Program-made: the position numbers and the translations under genes
The notes under the pieces: model-generated
What the model was told of the DNA's origin: nothing
The model's input: the letters and a program-made list of their open reading frames with translations, nothing else
The model's database searches: none
Source: Pelargonium nanum
Taxonomy: Eukaryota > Streptophyta > Magnoliopsida > Geraniales > Geraniaceae
Direction: 5' to 3'
Assembly: GCA_036897485.1 (NCBI GenBank)
Contig: JAYMTF010001681.1
Location: 1 to 21,904, forward strand
DNA: 21,904 nt
Shown here: positions 1-10,857 of the stretch, one piece after another
Numbering within the stretch: the first letter of the stretch is position 1
Layout of the letters: every line of letters begins with the position of its first letter

Positions 1-4
1 TTAC

Positions 5-80
5 CGATCTTCCTCTGAAGGTCGTCCCACTGCGTGGATGCTCCTTCCACGTCCTTGTACACGAAGTGGTAATCCGCCAT
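5..80 (-). CDS. Phosducin-like/VIAF-type thioredoxin-fold protein, first coding exon (partial)
   Basis: The reverse strand reads ATG at 80-78 and then 25 codons beginning MADYHFVYKDVEGASTQWDD. This matches, from memory, the N-terminus of the plant viral-IAP-associated-factor/phosducin-like family (Arabidopsis At5g14240), cytosolic thioredoxin-fold proteins thought to assist chaperonin-dependent folding. The exon ends after the first base of a Gly codon at position 5, followed by a GT donor at 4-3 (GTAA), so the gene continues beyond the left edge. The thioredoxin fold itself is not in the window. The gene is divergent from CSN3, with about 1.2 kb between the two start codons. The assignment rests on only 25 residues, but that N-terminus is distinctive. 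Confidence 0.72.
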
Positions 81-454
81 TTTTATCTTCTTCTACACCT
101 TCACTTCTGGGCTCTGTAGTCTGTTCTCTTCTCGCAAGTTCACAACACAACGATTAAAACAAAACCATTAGTCCTTAATTTGCTAGAGCTGTTAAAGAGT
201 CCTATAATATTGAGTTATAGAATTTTCTTATATAGTAATAGATGTAGCGAAGTAAAACAAGACACATAAATATGAGTCGAAACTCGGAACACAATACAAC
301 ACAATGTTTTATTGTTCATTCATTTATTTACTGTTTATCTCAAAACAAATCAATTTGATTACTAAATTGAAACAAAATGGATAGTTTAAGTTTGATTAGT
401 GTACTAACACGACACATGACGCGAAAAACGACAAAAAGTTAGCGTTTTTTACTC

Positions 455-1035
455 ACATATTTTGTAATTGTGTTATGTTTGTGTTGGATAACTCAACACT
501 TTTAGTAATTGTGTCGTGGTTCTGTTGGGTCTTAAAACACGTAGATTAAAGGTGTAATTGTAAATTAATCATGTGTCAAACGTGTTGGGTCGTGTTCCTG
601 TCGATCGTGTCATGTTGTGTCAACACGGCCCATTTAGTTATTGTGTTAAATATATCATGTACGTGTTTTGTGTTCATAATTGTGTCGTGTTCGTGTAGGG
701 TACATATTTTGTAATTGTGTTGTGTTTGTGTTGAAAGAAACCCAACACATTTAGTAATCGTGTCGTGTTTGTGTTTGGCCTCCAAAACACGCACGCACGA
801 TTAAGTAGTCATGTTGTGAGATGTCTGACACGTAGATTAAGGTATATTTATAAATTAATCTTAATAACGTGTCTAATGTGCTGATAAAAAAAAATAACAT
901 GTCTAATGTGTTGGGTCGTGTTCGTGTCAATCATGCTGTGTCAACACGACCCATTTGGTTGTTATTTAAACGTGTGATGTTCGTGGTTTGTGTTCATAAT
1001 TGTGTTGTGTTGTGCTCGTGTTGAGTCATGCAACA
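455..1035. repeat. Imperfect tandem duplication, GTGT-rich, period about 247 bp
   Basis: The string acatattttgtaattgtgtt occurs at 455 and again at 702. Each copy is followed in the same order by related blocks: a cccaacac/ctcaacac then tttagtaat block, a cacgtagattaa block, a tgttgggtcgtgttc block, a caacacg(a/g)cccattt block, and a tttgtgttcataattgtgt block. The second copy is longer and has an internal short duplication of ataacgtgtctaatgtg/ataacatgtctaatgtg near 865-912. Strings rich in cgtgt, cgtgtt and acacgac are common in dispersed eudicot repeats, but I cannot assign a family. No terminal repeats or coding capacity are visible. Confidence 0.7.
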
Positions 1036-1048
1036 CGAGTTCTAAATG

Positions 1049-1162
1049 GAGTCCTAAACTCAACAGGGCCCATTAATGTAGGCTACTCAACCGGGCCCAT
1101 TAATTGGTCCAAGATCCTATAAATATTAGCCCAATTCGCAGCCCACCGAGTCCTAAACTCAA
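1049..1162 (+). promoter_or_regulatory. CSN3 core promoter: TATA box plus four site II motifs
   Basis: A TATAAATA sequence lies at 1118-1125, about 170 bp before the CSN3 ATG. Four TGGGCC/T (site II) motifs, all read on the minus strand, occur at 1067-1072, 1094-1099, 1128-1133 and 1140-1145. Site II elements are known TCP-factor targets in plant housekeeping genes. A 15-bp direct repeat (gagtcctaaactcaa at 1049 and 1148) brackets the block, and gggcccattaat is repeated at 1066 and 1093, so the block appears to have grown by local duplication. The transcription start, probably near 1150, is inferred. Confidence 0.6.
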
Positions 1163-1291
1163 TCGAACGACCCTATAGCCGATCACAACTGACACACTGT
1201 ACACAACACATCAAAGCAAATTGAGAACTCGCTCTCCTTCCCCAAAAACCAGACTACGAAGAAGACGAAGAAGAAGGAGAAGGAGAAGAAG

Positions 1292-4200
1292 ATGATGGGC
1301 TCAATTGAAGCACTGATCACCCAAATTCAGGGGCTGTCGAGCAGCGCCCAAGACGTATCAGTCCTCCACAATATCTTGAGACAAGCAGAAAACTCGCTCC
1401 GCGCCGAGGGAACTCGGCTGCTTCCGTTCCTGGAACAACTCGACCCTTCCAAGCACTCTCTCGGTTACCTCTATTTCCTGTAAGTTTCGATTCACTCTAT
1501 TCACAGCATCAGGTTTTCACATGACTGTAGCCGAATCTCTGTGCGGTTTAAACCAATTGATTCCAAGTTTTTAGGGGGTTTGGGAATTGGGCAATGTTTG
1601 GGTTTGATAATTGATATATACATGTGTATCAGTTTGTGTAAACATTTAGGTTTTGCTTCATTAAGCTGCTGGTATCGATTGTTGTTTTGCTTTGTCTTCT
1701 CTGAGGGTACCATTCTGAATATATGAGCGAATGGGCTCTGAATATACGAGTGAATTGAGTCATCAACCTAATCTTTCATTTTTCTATGAAGGAAAGTGGA
1801 AAAGAAGAAGACATTGTTAGTCTTTTGGTGAAACAAGAGAAAAGTATATTGCAAAAGTGTTGTATTAGGCCTGTTTGTTGATGTGTTATTATTATTCTTT
1901 GCTATGTTATCGCCGATGATGAACATGAATCTTAGAATTTGAGTCTACCTTTTCCCTCTAAATTTATAAACTAGATCAATTGTTTGGAGTTTGTGTTGAA
2001 TTAAAGTTTGACTTGATTGAAGGAGTGTCCTCTTGAAATTATAAATTGTCTAAGTATTTATTGCTTGCTTCACTCCGGAGTTTTTTTGGAGTAACAAAAT
2101 AGTTATGCCTTTATTGGTACTGTATATACTGTTGTGCTAAAGGTACATGTTCTTGGTATGAATTTTGGTCCTGGATGATAACATCATGTTTTATGAGTGT
2201 TTTGCAGAGAGGCATGCACATCTAGTCATATCTCGAAAGAGCTGGGCAATACAGTGGTTTTGTCCATTGCCAGATTTATCAGTTCCTGTGCGGCAGAGCA
2301 GATTCGTTTGGCACCTGAAAAGTGTATATCTTCTTAATTTTGTATTAGATGTGTCGTAGTTTTATACACAGTTGATGACAATTTGATGAATTTGCAGTTA
2401 TAGCCATATGTAAGAGGTTGAAGGGCCAAGTAATGATGCTTGAAGACCCTTTACGAGGTGTAGCTCCAATGCTGACTGCTGTTCGGAAGCTTCAAACTTC
2501 CTCAGAACGTTTGACTGTTTTACACCCAGATTTTCTCCTTCTTTGTTTGCTATCAAAGTGCTACAAAACTGGGTTTTCTCTATTAGGAGATGACATATTT
2601 GAGGTTGACCAGCCAAGGGATCTTTTTCTCTACTCATACTATGGGTGAGTCACTTTAGCTTCTAAGACATGTCGTAGCTTCTTGCGAGCTTCCTTGTTTC
2701 ATTTGGTGGAATCTGTATTATGACTACTAGGCAACTTGATGCAAATTATATTTTTGCTTGTTAAATACTTAATTTGAACCATTTGCGAATTACTGATAAG
2801 TAGAAAAGTTTAATACTACTATCAAACAGGTTGCGTATTAGTGTGTTTCCTTATCAAGGAGAAGGTTTGATTCAATGTTTAGAGAATGCTTAATTTGATT
2901 TTGAAGTATAGAACCTGTTAGATAATAATTTAACCTGAGTTGGAGGCACCAGAGTTTGCTCATGTTCATGGGTGCCTAATTATGAATTCCAAAAGCTTTT
3001 GAGACTTTAATGAATGATGTGGAAATTCTGAATAGTTTGGAAGTTCTCTTTTTGTTTTAGACATGACTAGAATTAATTATATGCATGCCTGTTGTGTCTG
3101 ATTTGCTAATTGTGTTTATAATTTAATGACAGTGATTTACATTTTGACATGATTATAGGGGGATGATATGCATAGGACAAAAGCATTTTGGCAAGGCGTT
3201 GGAGCTTCTGCACAATGTCTGTATTTACTTATGGTTAATTCACATGTATAATTGGTTTTCCGTTATTGCTATAAAGATAAATGTCACCTTATTGGGCATT
3301 TTGATGCTTATTGCTAATTTTTTAGGTTGTCACCGCTCCAATGTCTACTATGAATGCCATAGCCGTTGAAGCATACAAAAAATACATACTAGTCTCACTC
3401 ATTCACCAAGGACAGGTATGCTATGTTCTTCTTACAATTTTACTTTGTAATATAAGGGTTTGGTATAAGCAAGGTATTCTTTGAAGAATAAATGGTCAAA
3501 TCATTTCATGATTAGCAAGCACTGCATAATAAAAGTAATGATGTGGTTGTTATTAGTTATTACTTCACCCTGCTTTGTTCGTGCTGGACTTTCAACTTTT
3601 AAATGGGACTAATAGAGCATTTGCATCTACTTGTAGTAAGAAAAAAATACAATTACTATTTAGTATATATAACCACTCCTTTCTGGTTAATTCAGAATGA
3701 TTTTAGATTGGCTATTTCAACAGTGTATTGAGGGTAATTTTGAAAGGTGGAGAAAAATATCAGCAATTAATTGTATAAATTAGAAAATTGATACACCCAA
3801 AATCAGATGTATAGATTAACAAAGGTGTATTACTGGAAAGTAAGACTTGTGCAGTACTGGTATTGTTAATATATATCTATATATTCTTCCTGGACAAATA
3901 TTGATCTAGCAATCTGTTCTGTTATTTTTTACTGCCATTCTCTTGGAGACTAATTAGATGATTTAATGCATTTCTTGGCAGTTCTCCACTACCCTTCCTA
4001 GGTACTCTTCTTCAGTGGCGCAAAGGAATCTAAGAAATTTTTGTCAGGTAATACTGAAACCAGCTTAAATACTCTCAATTCAGAATCTCTTTGTTCTAAT
4101 AGTTTTCATCACCCAACAAAATGTTTCAGCTTTATTCTATGTGAATGATACATTTTTAAGTATTCATTATATACTATCGAATGGGCTCCCTCTTGGCCTT

Positions 4201-5448
4201 GTTTGTTTGACGACTTGCTCAAATGACCTTATTTTTATGCAAGAATTTCATCTGTCAGGATTAAATGGTACCTTTTCACAATATAATCTACTTCGCGTAC
4301 CAACCTTAATTTTTAGTCCTAAAATTCTCATTTGTATGCATTCTTCTTTCTAGAGCAACTTTAATGTAAGCATCTACTGTTAAAAATAAGCACTAAGAAA
4401 AAAAGGAATTTTCGTGCCCATATGAACTTGTATATGATATTTATACTCTACATCTATATGAACTTGTTCAGTTTTAACCCTTTGTTTCCAATTGCTCTCA
4501 TTGGAACAGGCTTACGTCGAATTGGCCAATAGTTATAGCACTGGGAAAGTTGCTGAGTTAGAAACATATGTCCAGACAAACAGGGAGAAGTTCGAACATG
4601 TAAGTTTGCTGTGCTACAGCTTATATATAATGAACTGTTGTGGAATGTTCTCATCTCAAAAAGCTATATGATATTTTCCCAGGACAACAATCTTGGACTG
4701 GTTAAGCAGGTTGTGTCATCCATGTATAAACGAAATATCCAGAGATTGACCCAGACATACTTGACACTCTCTCTTCAAGATATAGCCAACACTGTGCAAC
4801 TAAATAGCGCTAAGGAGGCAGAAATGCATGTGCTTCAAATGGTAGTTTTAAACTGCAGGCTTGTATCATTAATTCTGCCCTTGCATCGTCCTATTTTGCT
4901 GACTTGATTTATGGCTAATTTTAGATCCAAGATGGTGAGATATTTGCTACTATCAACCAGAAGGATGGTATGGTTAGATTCCTTGAGGATCCCGAACAGT
5001 ATAAAACTTGTGAGATGATCGAGCATATTGACTCATCAATTCAGAGGTATACACTAGTGTCGATGCACAGCTGATAAATAGCACATAAATTACAATTACT
5101 TAACCACTGCAATGGCTATAAACTTTATCAACTGTATCGGTATTGTATATGTTTAAAACTTCACAATTTGTCCAAAGTGCTTCAAGTGTTTATAATGTGT
5201 TTTTATATTCTTCAGGATAATGATGCTATCAAAGAAGCTGACTTCAATGGATGAACACATCTCATGTGATCCTTTGTATCTGGCGAAGGTCAGCATTTTT
5301 CTTCTATTCCTTAAAATGTTAAATTGCTCAGCATGTTTGAACGATGATCCGTAATGTAACAATCCTTTCATCTTTTCAGGCTGGGAGAGAGAGACAGAGA
5401 TTTGATTACGATGACTTTGATAACGTTCCACAGAAATTCAACATATGA
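1292..5448 (+). CDS. CSN3: COP9 signalosome complex subunit 3 (11 exons, complete)
   Basis: Subunit 3 of the COP9 signalosome, the complex that removes NEDD8/RUB from cullin-RING ubiquitin ligases and represses photomorphogenesis in the dark (Arabidopsis FUS11/COP13). Exons: 1292-1479, 2208-2323, 2398-2644, 3159-3216, 3326-3415, 3982-4047, 4510-4599, 4683-4841, 4925-5046, 5216-5288, 5380-5448. The total is 1278 nt, 425 aa, close to the roughly 430 aa of plant CSN3. All introns are GT-AG and the frame closes. Recognisable blocks include [14 protein letters not shown] (about residues 50-63), [19 protein letters not shown], and the C-terminal PCI region (about 290-375) with [23 protein letters not shown] and [15 protein letters not shown]. 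The C-terminus ends DNVPQKFNI. The first of two adjacent ATGs was taken as start, just after a GAA-rich leader. The next gene downstream is in the same orientation, 1.07 kb away. No lesion was seen. Confidence 0.96.
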
Positions 5449-6513
5449 AACAAGCAAAGCGCCCTGAACACATGCTATCACCCCGTTTTGATTAGTTCTA
5501 TTGGTTCTCAGCTGTCCAGTGAGATGGAATTTTTTCTCTTTGTTATTTTGCTGTCAAACAAGAGATGGATTTGTGATTTAAATCCTATTCAGTCATTAAG
5601 TAGTTGTTACTATAGAGCTTTTTATTTTGCAATGAGAAGTCGTTTTGGGCGAGAATTAGCCATTTTATTCCCAAGTTTACATAATTATGAGAAACTTGAA
5701 GCTGACAAGTAACATCCTAGCTAACCAGATACACATGCCAACAAAATAGTAACAGTTTTGAAAGGGAAGAAAGAAAATGAAAATTTATTCTCACAATAGA
5801 AAAAAGCATCATGCTAGTACTGAAAACAAATTGATATTAATGTTCAGAGTGTAAATGGCAGCGAAAATTAGAGTCGGGCAATTTGGATCTGAACCTGGGT
5901 TTGAAAATACGAATTTATTTTTTCGATAGGCAAGTGGTGCTTTATCAAATAAACCGAAAGGGCGAAAATAGCCCAAGAACGAGTTGTGGTTACAACACCA
6001 AACGTCAAAAGAGAGAGATTGAAGCCAGCTCGAACAAGCACGGGAGATGGGTTTCGGCACCAATGACTGAAAAAGGCAATAATGTTTTCTCTATAACACC
6101 GGTAGAGAGCTAGAAGATAGCCGAATTCCAAAAGCAGATAAGTCCACCCGACCACCCAAAATACGAAAAAATTATTTTGGAATGAATTGAATTTTTGCCT
6201 AACAAAATTGATTACCTAAAATAAGTAATCTTTAGTTTGATAAAATAAGTTGGTTCGCTGAGCCTGAGGGTAAGTTTGGCTTGGCATAGTAACTGACAAT
6301 CCACATTCGACACTCACTCACACACAGACACAGACACAGTGACAGAAAAGATTTTTGTTTCCCTCCCAACCAGTCGTATCTCAATTTCCATTACTACCAT
6401 TATCCCCAAAACTCAAACATCTCCTCCTTCTCTCTCACTCTCAAACCATCTCCCAATTTCCTCTCTGCACATTTCTTCAACCCTAACCCTAACTTCTTCA
6501 AAGTCAACTCTCC
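5449..6513. other. Intergenic: CSN3 3' region and SET-gene promoter/5' UTR
   Basis: There is no gene here. The left part (to about 5800) should contain the CSN3 3' UTR, but no clear AATAAA was seen. The middle is AT-rich and unremarkable. From about 6300 the DNA becomes CA- then CT-rich, typical of a plant 5' UTR, and 6479-6493 reads aaccctaaccctaac, a telo-box-like motif 20 bp before the downstream ATG. No convincing TATA box was found for the downstream gene. Open frames in this interval (for example 5488-5712 and 5868-6155) show no family resemblance. Confidence 0.6.
6479..6493 (+). promoter_or_regulatory. Telo-box-like motif in the leader of the SET-domain gene
   Basis: The sequence aaccctaaccctaac sits in the CT-rich leader just upstream of the start codon at 6514. 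Telo-boxes (AAACCCTAA-type) are frequent near the 5' ends of plant genes for translation and plastid or mitochondrial housekeeping. Here the motif occurs as two CCCTAA units. Function is inferred. Confidence 0.45.
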
Positions 6514-8713
6514 ATGGAAGTTACTTCTCTGCACAATTGCAATTGCATTTCGCCTCCAATTCGTCTCCGTCCTTCTCCTCACCCTCTCTCCGTCCTCTCC
6601 AGGGTTTCCATCTCTGCCTCCCGATTCCCCCGTCACGCCTCTTCGTTCCGCTCAGTTCGCCGGATAAATTTGTGCTCCGCATCGGGCTCTGACACCTTAC
6701 TCGCCGGCTCTAGGAAGGATGACGGCAAGCATTTTGAAGTCGTTAGCAAGAAGAAGGAAGAGGAGTCTGGTGATTTGAAATCTTGGATGCACGAAAATGG
6801 CCTCCCTCCTTGCAAGGTCCTCCTCAAGGAAAAGCCCTCCTTCGACGAGAAACTGAGTCCCATACACTATGTTGCCGCCAGTGAGGATCTTCAGGTGGTC
6901 TGATTTTATATTTATATTCTTGTGTTCTCTTTTTCGTGTTTTGTGTCAGTATTTATTGGTTTTGTTTATGAACCTCGGCGGAATTTTTTTCTCCTCTTAT
7001 TGCAGGTTGGTGATGTTGCGTTCTCTGTTCCAAATTCGTTGGTTGTAACTCTTGAGAGAGTTTTGGGGAATGAGACCATTGGTATGATACTATGATGCAT
7101 TTTCCTTAATGGTTTAGTTTTGAAATCATTGGACTGTGCATTTTGGGCATGACTGATTATGACGACTTGTCATTGTCGAACAAAATAAGTAAAGACTATA
7201 ACCAATTAGGCTAGTGAGCATATATGCAATTGGTACTTGGTTATTGATACCAGCACACAATGTCATTTGGCGTGTTATGTACACATGACTAGAAGTGTAG
7301 ACATGGATGCACTACCTTGGTAATTGCAGTGTTGATCATGTGAGATACTCAGAGCATGAGAGGGAACATTTTGGAATGAACTAGGGTCTTGGGACGCATA
7401 TAGAGAACCTCTATGCGAACATCTATTTAATGAGGTTTATTTATGCACTCCAAGTCTTGATTCATCTAAAGGCACCTACATGCCATGCAAAATCACTGCA
7501 TGACATGTAAGTTCTGTAGATGGATACCTAGAACAGTCGTACATACAGTCAATGTTTTAAAAATTACGATAAAATATAAGGGAATAAGTGAAAATAGGTG
7601 CATGGTTGAAGTGCGCCATGCTAATACTTAATGAGAATCAGGATTGGACTATTGGAGGGTCTCTTCTCTCAATTGTCTAGTTATCCTTGTGTTTGTGTAT
7701 GTATGAAGGACAGAAAAAAAGGAACTCATGAGCTTATCAAGTTCTTTCGTGTTATTCTTGTAGCGGAGCTATTAACCACAAACAAATTGTCGGAGTTGGC
7801 CTGTTTAGCACTGTATCTGATGTATGAGAAGAAGCAAGGAAAGAAGTCTTTCTGGTACCCGTATATCAGAGAACTTGATCGTCAGCGAGGGAGGGGTCAG
7901 CTAGCTGTGGAGTCTCCTCTCTTGTGGTCAGAAGCTGAACTTGCTTATTTGACAGGAAGCCCCACTAAGGTAAAGGCTAATTTACTGTTAGAATAAGGTG
8001 AATGCTGAGAATGCTATGTTTTTTTTTTAGGGTTGAGAATGCTATGTTATAGTCCTTGTCTATCTATTGTTGGTCATATGCATAATGGTTTAAAAAGTTA
8101 TATGACCGAATTTTGGTGCTACTGAAATAGGCTGAAGTTCTTGAAAGAGCTGAAGGAATTAAAAGAGAGTATAATGAACTTGACACTGTCTGGTTTATGG
8201 CCGGGTCTCTGTTTCAGGTTATACACTTGCTTATATTTTACTGACTCTAAAGATTGATGTTTTCATATGTTAATCATTTTTGTTTACTTTTGTTTCAAGT
8301 AACTTTGTTAAGTAGTCCCAGATTGTGAATTTTCATGTCACGTCATTGTGATGTATTTGTTTCATTTTGCAGCAATACCCATTTGACATACCTACTGAGG
8401 CATTTCCATTTGAGATTTTCAAACAAGCTTTTGTTGCAGTCCAGTCTTGCGTGGTTCATTTGCAGGTGAATGTGTCAATATAACCCCAAACACTCATATT
8501 TAAATATGGCATGTTGAAAGGATTGTTTAGCTCTTTGCCCTTACATTTCTCTCTCAAGATATCGCGCCTCATCATGCTAGAGATAGAAAGCTGAATGTTG
8601 CATATAATAGGCTTCTTATTCTTAGAGAGGTATTGGTACCCTGGGACTTGTCATCTTTGCCGTCATCATCATCATCTCTCTCTATCTCTCTCACTCACTC
8701 ACTCACTCACTCA

Positions 8714-8749
<36 letters not shown>

Positions 8750-10661
8750 AACACACATCTTTATGTTACTGTAAGGTGTACCCCCTTGTGACCAATCTGC
8801 ACAGGGCATATTGGATAAATAGGTTCCTGGACTATTATGGGCATCATATATTTTATCAAGATCTGAAAGGTCCCTAGTTTGGAAGCGTTTACGTTTCTTT
8901 TGCACTTTTTAAATGAGGCACCGTATTGATTATTTGGCTCTTTTCCGAACACAGAAAGTCAGTTTGGCTCGGAGATTCGCTTTGGTTCCTCTTGGCCCCC
9001 CATTGCTAGCTTACAGAAGCAACTGTAAGGCAATGTTAACTGCTGTTGAGGGTGCTGTTCAGCTAGTGGTTGATCGCCCATATAAAGCTGGGGAACCCAT
9101 TGTTGTCTGGTATAATATTTACTGTATTGGAATCATGTTACGGGCCTCAATATCAATTTTTCAATTTTTCTTCTTGAAACCCTTATTGGTAACTCAGCCT
9201 TGTCTCCTTCATTGATGTTCATTGGTTACTTCCATTGTAGAATTCAAGTTGGTATTATTTTTGCAGGTGTGGTCCACAACCTAATTCAAAATTGCTTCTA
9301 AACTATGGCTTTGTTGATGAAGATAATCCTTATGATCGTATAGTGGTGCAGGTAAAAGATGTTCTCTTGTGATTATTGGGAATTTTACTTTTATATTCAG
9401 CTGTATTTAGTTTCCTGATGTCCTATACCTTCCAGGCTGCTTTGAATACCGAGGATCCTCAATATCAGGACAAAAGAATGGTTGCTCAAAGAAATGGAAA
9501 ATTATCAGTACAAGTTTTTCATGTATGAACAAGAACTCTTTTAATGAAGGGTACTATATAGTTGTATATAGTGAATTGTATAATATAGATCTGCTTTTCA
9601 GGTGAATGCTGGGAAAGAAAAAGAAGTTGTCTCAGACATGCTTCCTTATTTGCGACTGGGATATGTTTCAGAGCCTTCAGAATTGCAATCTGTTCTTTCG
9701 TCTCAAGGTCCTATTTGTCCAGTAAGTTCTCATTCAACTTTGATTTATGGGCAAGTATTGGATACTGTGAGTGTAAGAATGACTCAAAGAAATGGAAAAT
9801 TATCAGTACAAGTTTGATGTTTTGACAATTAAATAAGGAACCAATCTGTAAAGTTCTTTAGAAGTTTAAGAATGACTAAATGAACATAATATTCTTATTG
9901 ATGGTTTGGCCTAATATGGTCTCAGAGCCATTTTCAAGACCTTTATACAATATCCAATGACTAGAAGCTTCATTAGCACTGAATTAGCTTAATTATCATT
10001 TCTAGAGAAATTTATGTGTATAGGAAAGTTCATAGATGATCAAACACTTAAACTAGCAAAGTTCTTCATGTTCTAGCTATGTAGTTATCTAAATTGTAGA
10101 AATCCAAATACTTCTTTTACCTTATGAATGTGACTGCATAAGGCAAGGATTTGATGCATTGTGATTGTTTTAGAGCAACCACTTTCTGTTGCAAATCTTC
10201 AACATGACACAAATATGTAGTTCAAGTACTATTATATTGGTAGAATTTATCTTTCTTCTTTGGTTTAAAATTTAAAAGTTCTTATGGTGAAATTTTATGG
10301 ATGTTATAGATGAGTCCATGTATGGAAAGAGCTGTTTTAGATCAACTTGCCGATTATTTCAAGACACGGCTAGCTGGCTATCCAACTACCCTGAGTGAAG
10401 ATGAGTTTTTGGTAATGTCAGCTCTTTGAACTAGTGGTTTTTTAGATCCTAACTTATTGCTTGCTTTGTTTTTAATGATTTCTTATTCATTAGTTGGCAG
10501 ATAATAAATTGAACCCAAAGAAGCGAGTTGCGACACAGCTAGTTAGGTTGGAAAAGAAGATACTAAATGCATGTTTGCAGGCAACAAATGATTTTATAAA
10601 TCAGTTACCGGATCACACTCTATCTCCCTGCCCTGCCCCTTATGCACCGCTGTTGAAATGA
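6514..10661 (+). CDS. Rubisco-methyltransferase-family SET protein, chloroplast-targeted (11 exons, complete)
   Basis: Member of the plant Rubisco LSMT-like SET family, closest in memory to Arabidopsis At5g14260. Exons: 6514-6894, 7006-7081, 7764-7969, 8131-8217, 8373-8465, 8955-9109, 9267-9351, 9436-9522, 9602-9721, 10310-10411, 10494-10661. The total is 1560 nt, 519 aa; all introns are GT-AG and the frame closes at TGA. Residues 1 to about 60 are rich in Ser/Arg/Pro and poor in acidic residues, like a transit peptide. SET core: GDVAFSVPNSLVVTLERVLG (129-148), ELACLALYLMYEKK, KKSFWYPYIREL, and LLLNYGFVDEDNPYDR near 342-357. The C-terminal part (about 365-510) fits the Rubisco-LSMT substrate-binding domain and ends PCPAPYAPLLK. 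Where classical LSMTs have the NHS motif before the C-terminal SET segment, this protein reads AYRSNCKAML, so methyltransferase activity is uncertain. Intron 9 carries a partial copy of exon 8, and intron 5 holds a microsatellite. Confidence 0.93.
8663..8758. repeat. Compound microsatellite (TCA/TC, CACT, CA) in intron 5
   Basis: Successive simple tracts of tca, tc, actc and then ac, followed by a short caaa/cac tail. They lie between exon 5 (ends 8465) and exon 6 (starts 8955) of the SET gene. The minus-strand open frame over it (Val/Cys repeats) is an artefact of the tract. Likely length-polymorphic. Confidence 0.9.
9773..9815 (+). repeat. Partial copy of exon 8 inside intron 9 of the SET gene
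   Basis: Bases 9783-9815 are identical over 33 bp to 9485-9517 at the 3' part of exon 8, and the flanking aagaatg also matches after a 3-bp gap. The copy lies about 60 bp downstream of the exon 9 donor (9722), within intron 9 (9722-10309). If intron 9 were retained, the reading frame from exon 9 would run through the copy in the same frame as exon 8, repeat QRNGKLSVQV and stop at 9815-9817. The exon 8 donor sequence is not preserved (gtttgatg instead of gtttttcatgtatg), so it is probably inert. Confidence 0.88.
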
Positions 10662-10857
10662 AAGGCATCTCCCTTCTCCCCCCCTCTCTGCACAAGTCTG
10701 CAGTTTTGTGCATTTTCAGATCTTCTTGTCCATTGTCTCTATATTTATTCTTTGCATTGGCATTGTAACATGTTGCAGAAAGTTCTTATCCCCTTTGTGA
10801 TCGCGCAACACTGAAACTTCTTTACAGTACTTGGATCAAGTCTTTTCAAATGGCCAG

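Larger units (their letters stand above)
81..1291. other. Divergent intergenic region between the VIAF-like gene and CSN3
   Basis: I see no gene in this 1.2 kb. Bases about 300-1040 are GTGT/ACAC-rich and contain an imperfect tandem duplication (separate entry). Bases 1049-1162 hold the probable CSN3 core promoter. Bases 1255-1293 are a purine-rich GAA/GAG tract forming the end of the CSN3 5' UTR. A short open frame on the minus strand at 576-794 is made of the repeat and is not a gene. Confidence 0.7.

Noticed and set aside
5488..6155. Open frames in the CSN3/SET spacer
   Set aside because: Short, overlapping on both strands, no conserved motifs, and no supporting splice structure.
6339..6692. 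117-codon frame overlapping the start of the SET gene
   Set aside because: It begins at GTG, not ATG, and runs out of frame across the true transit-peptide exon. The downstream exons continue only the frame starting at 6514.
7395..7417. Small hairpin cgcatatagag/ctctatgcg in intron 2 of the SET gene
   Set aside because: Short, imperfect stem. It is not long enough for a microRNA precursor or a transposon end.
8711..8952. Minus-strand open frames with Val/Cys repeats
   Set aside because: They are translations of the CA microsatellite inside an intron.
9602..9817. Separate small gene of 71 codons
   Set aside because: It is exon 9 of the SET gene plus read-through into intron 9, ending in the exon 8 copy.
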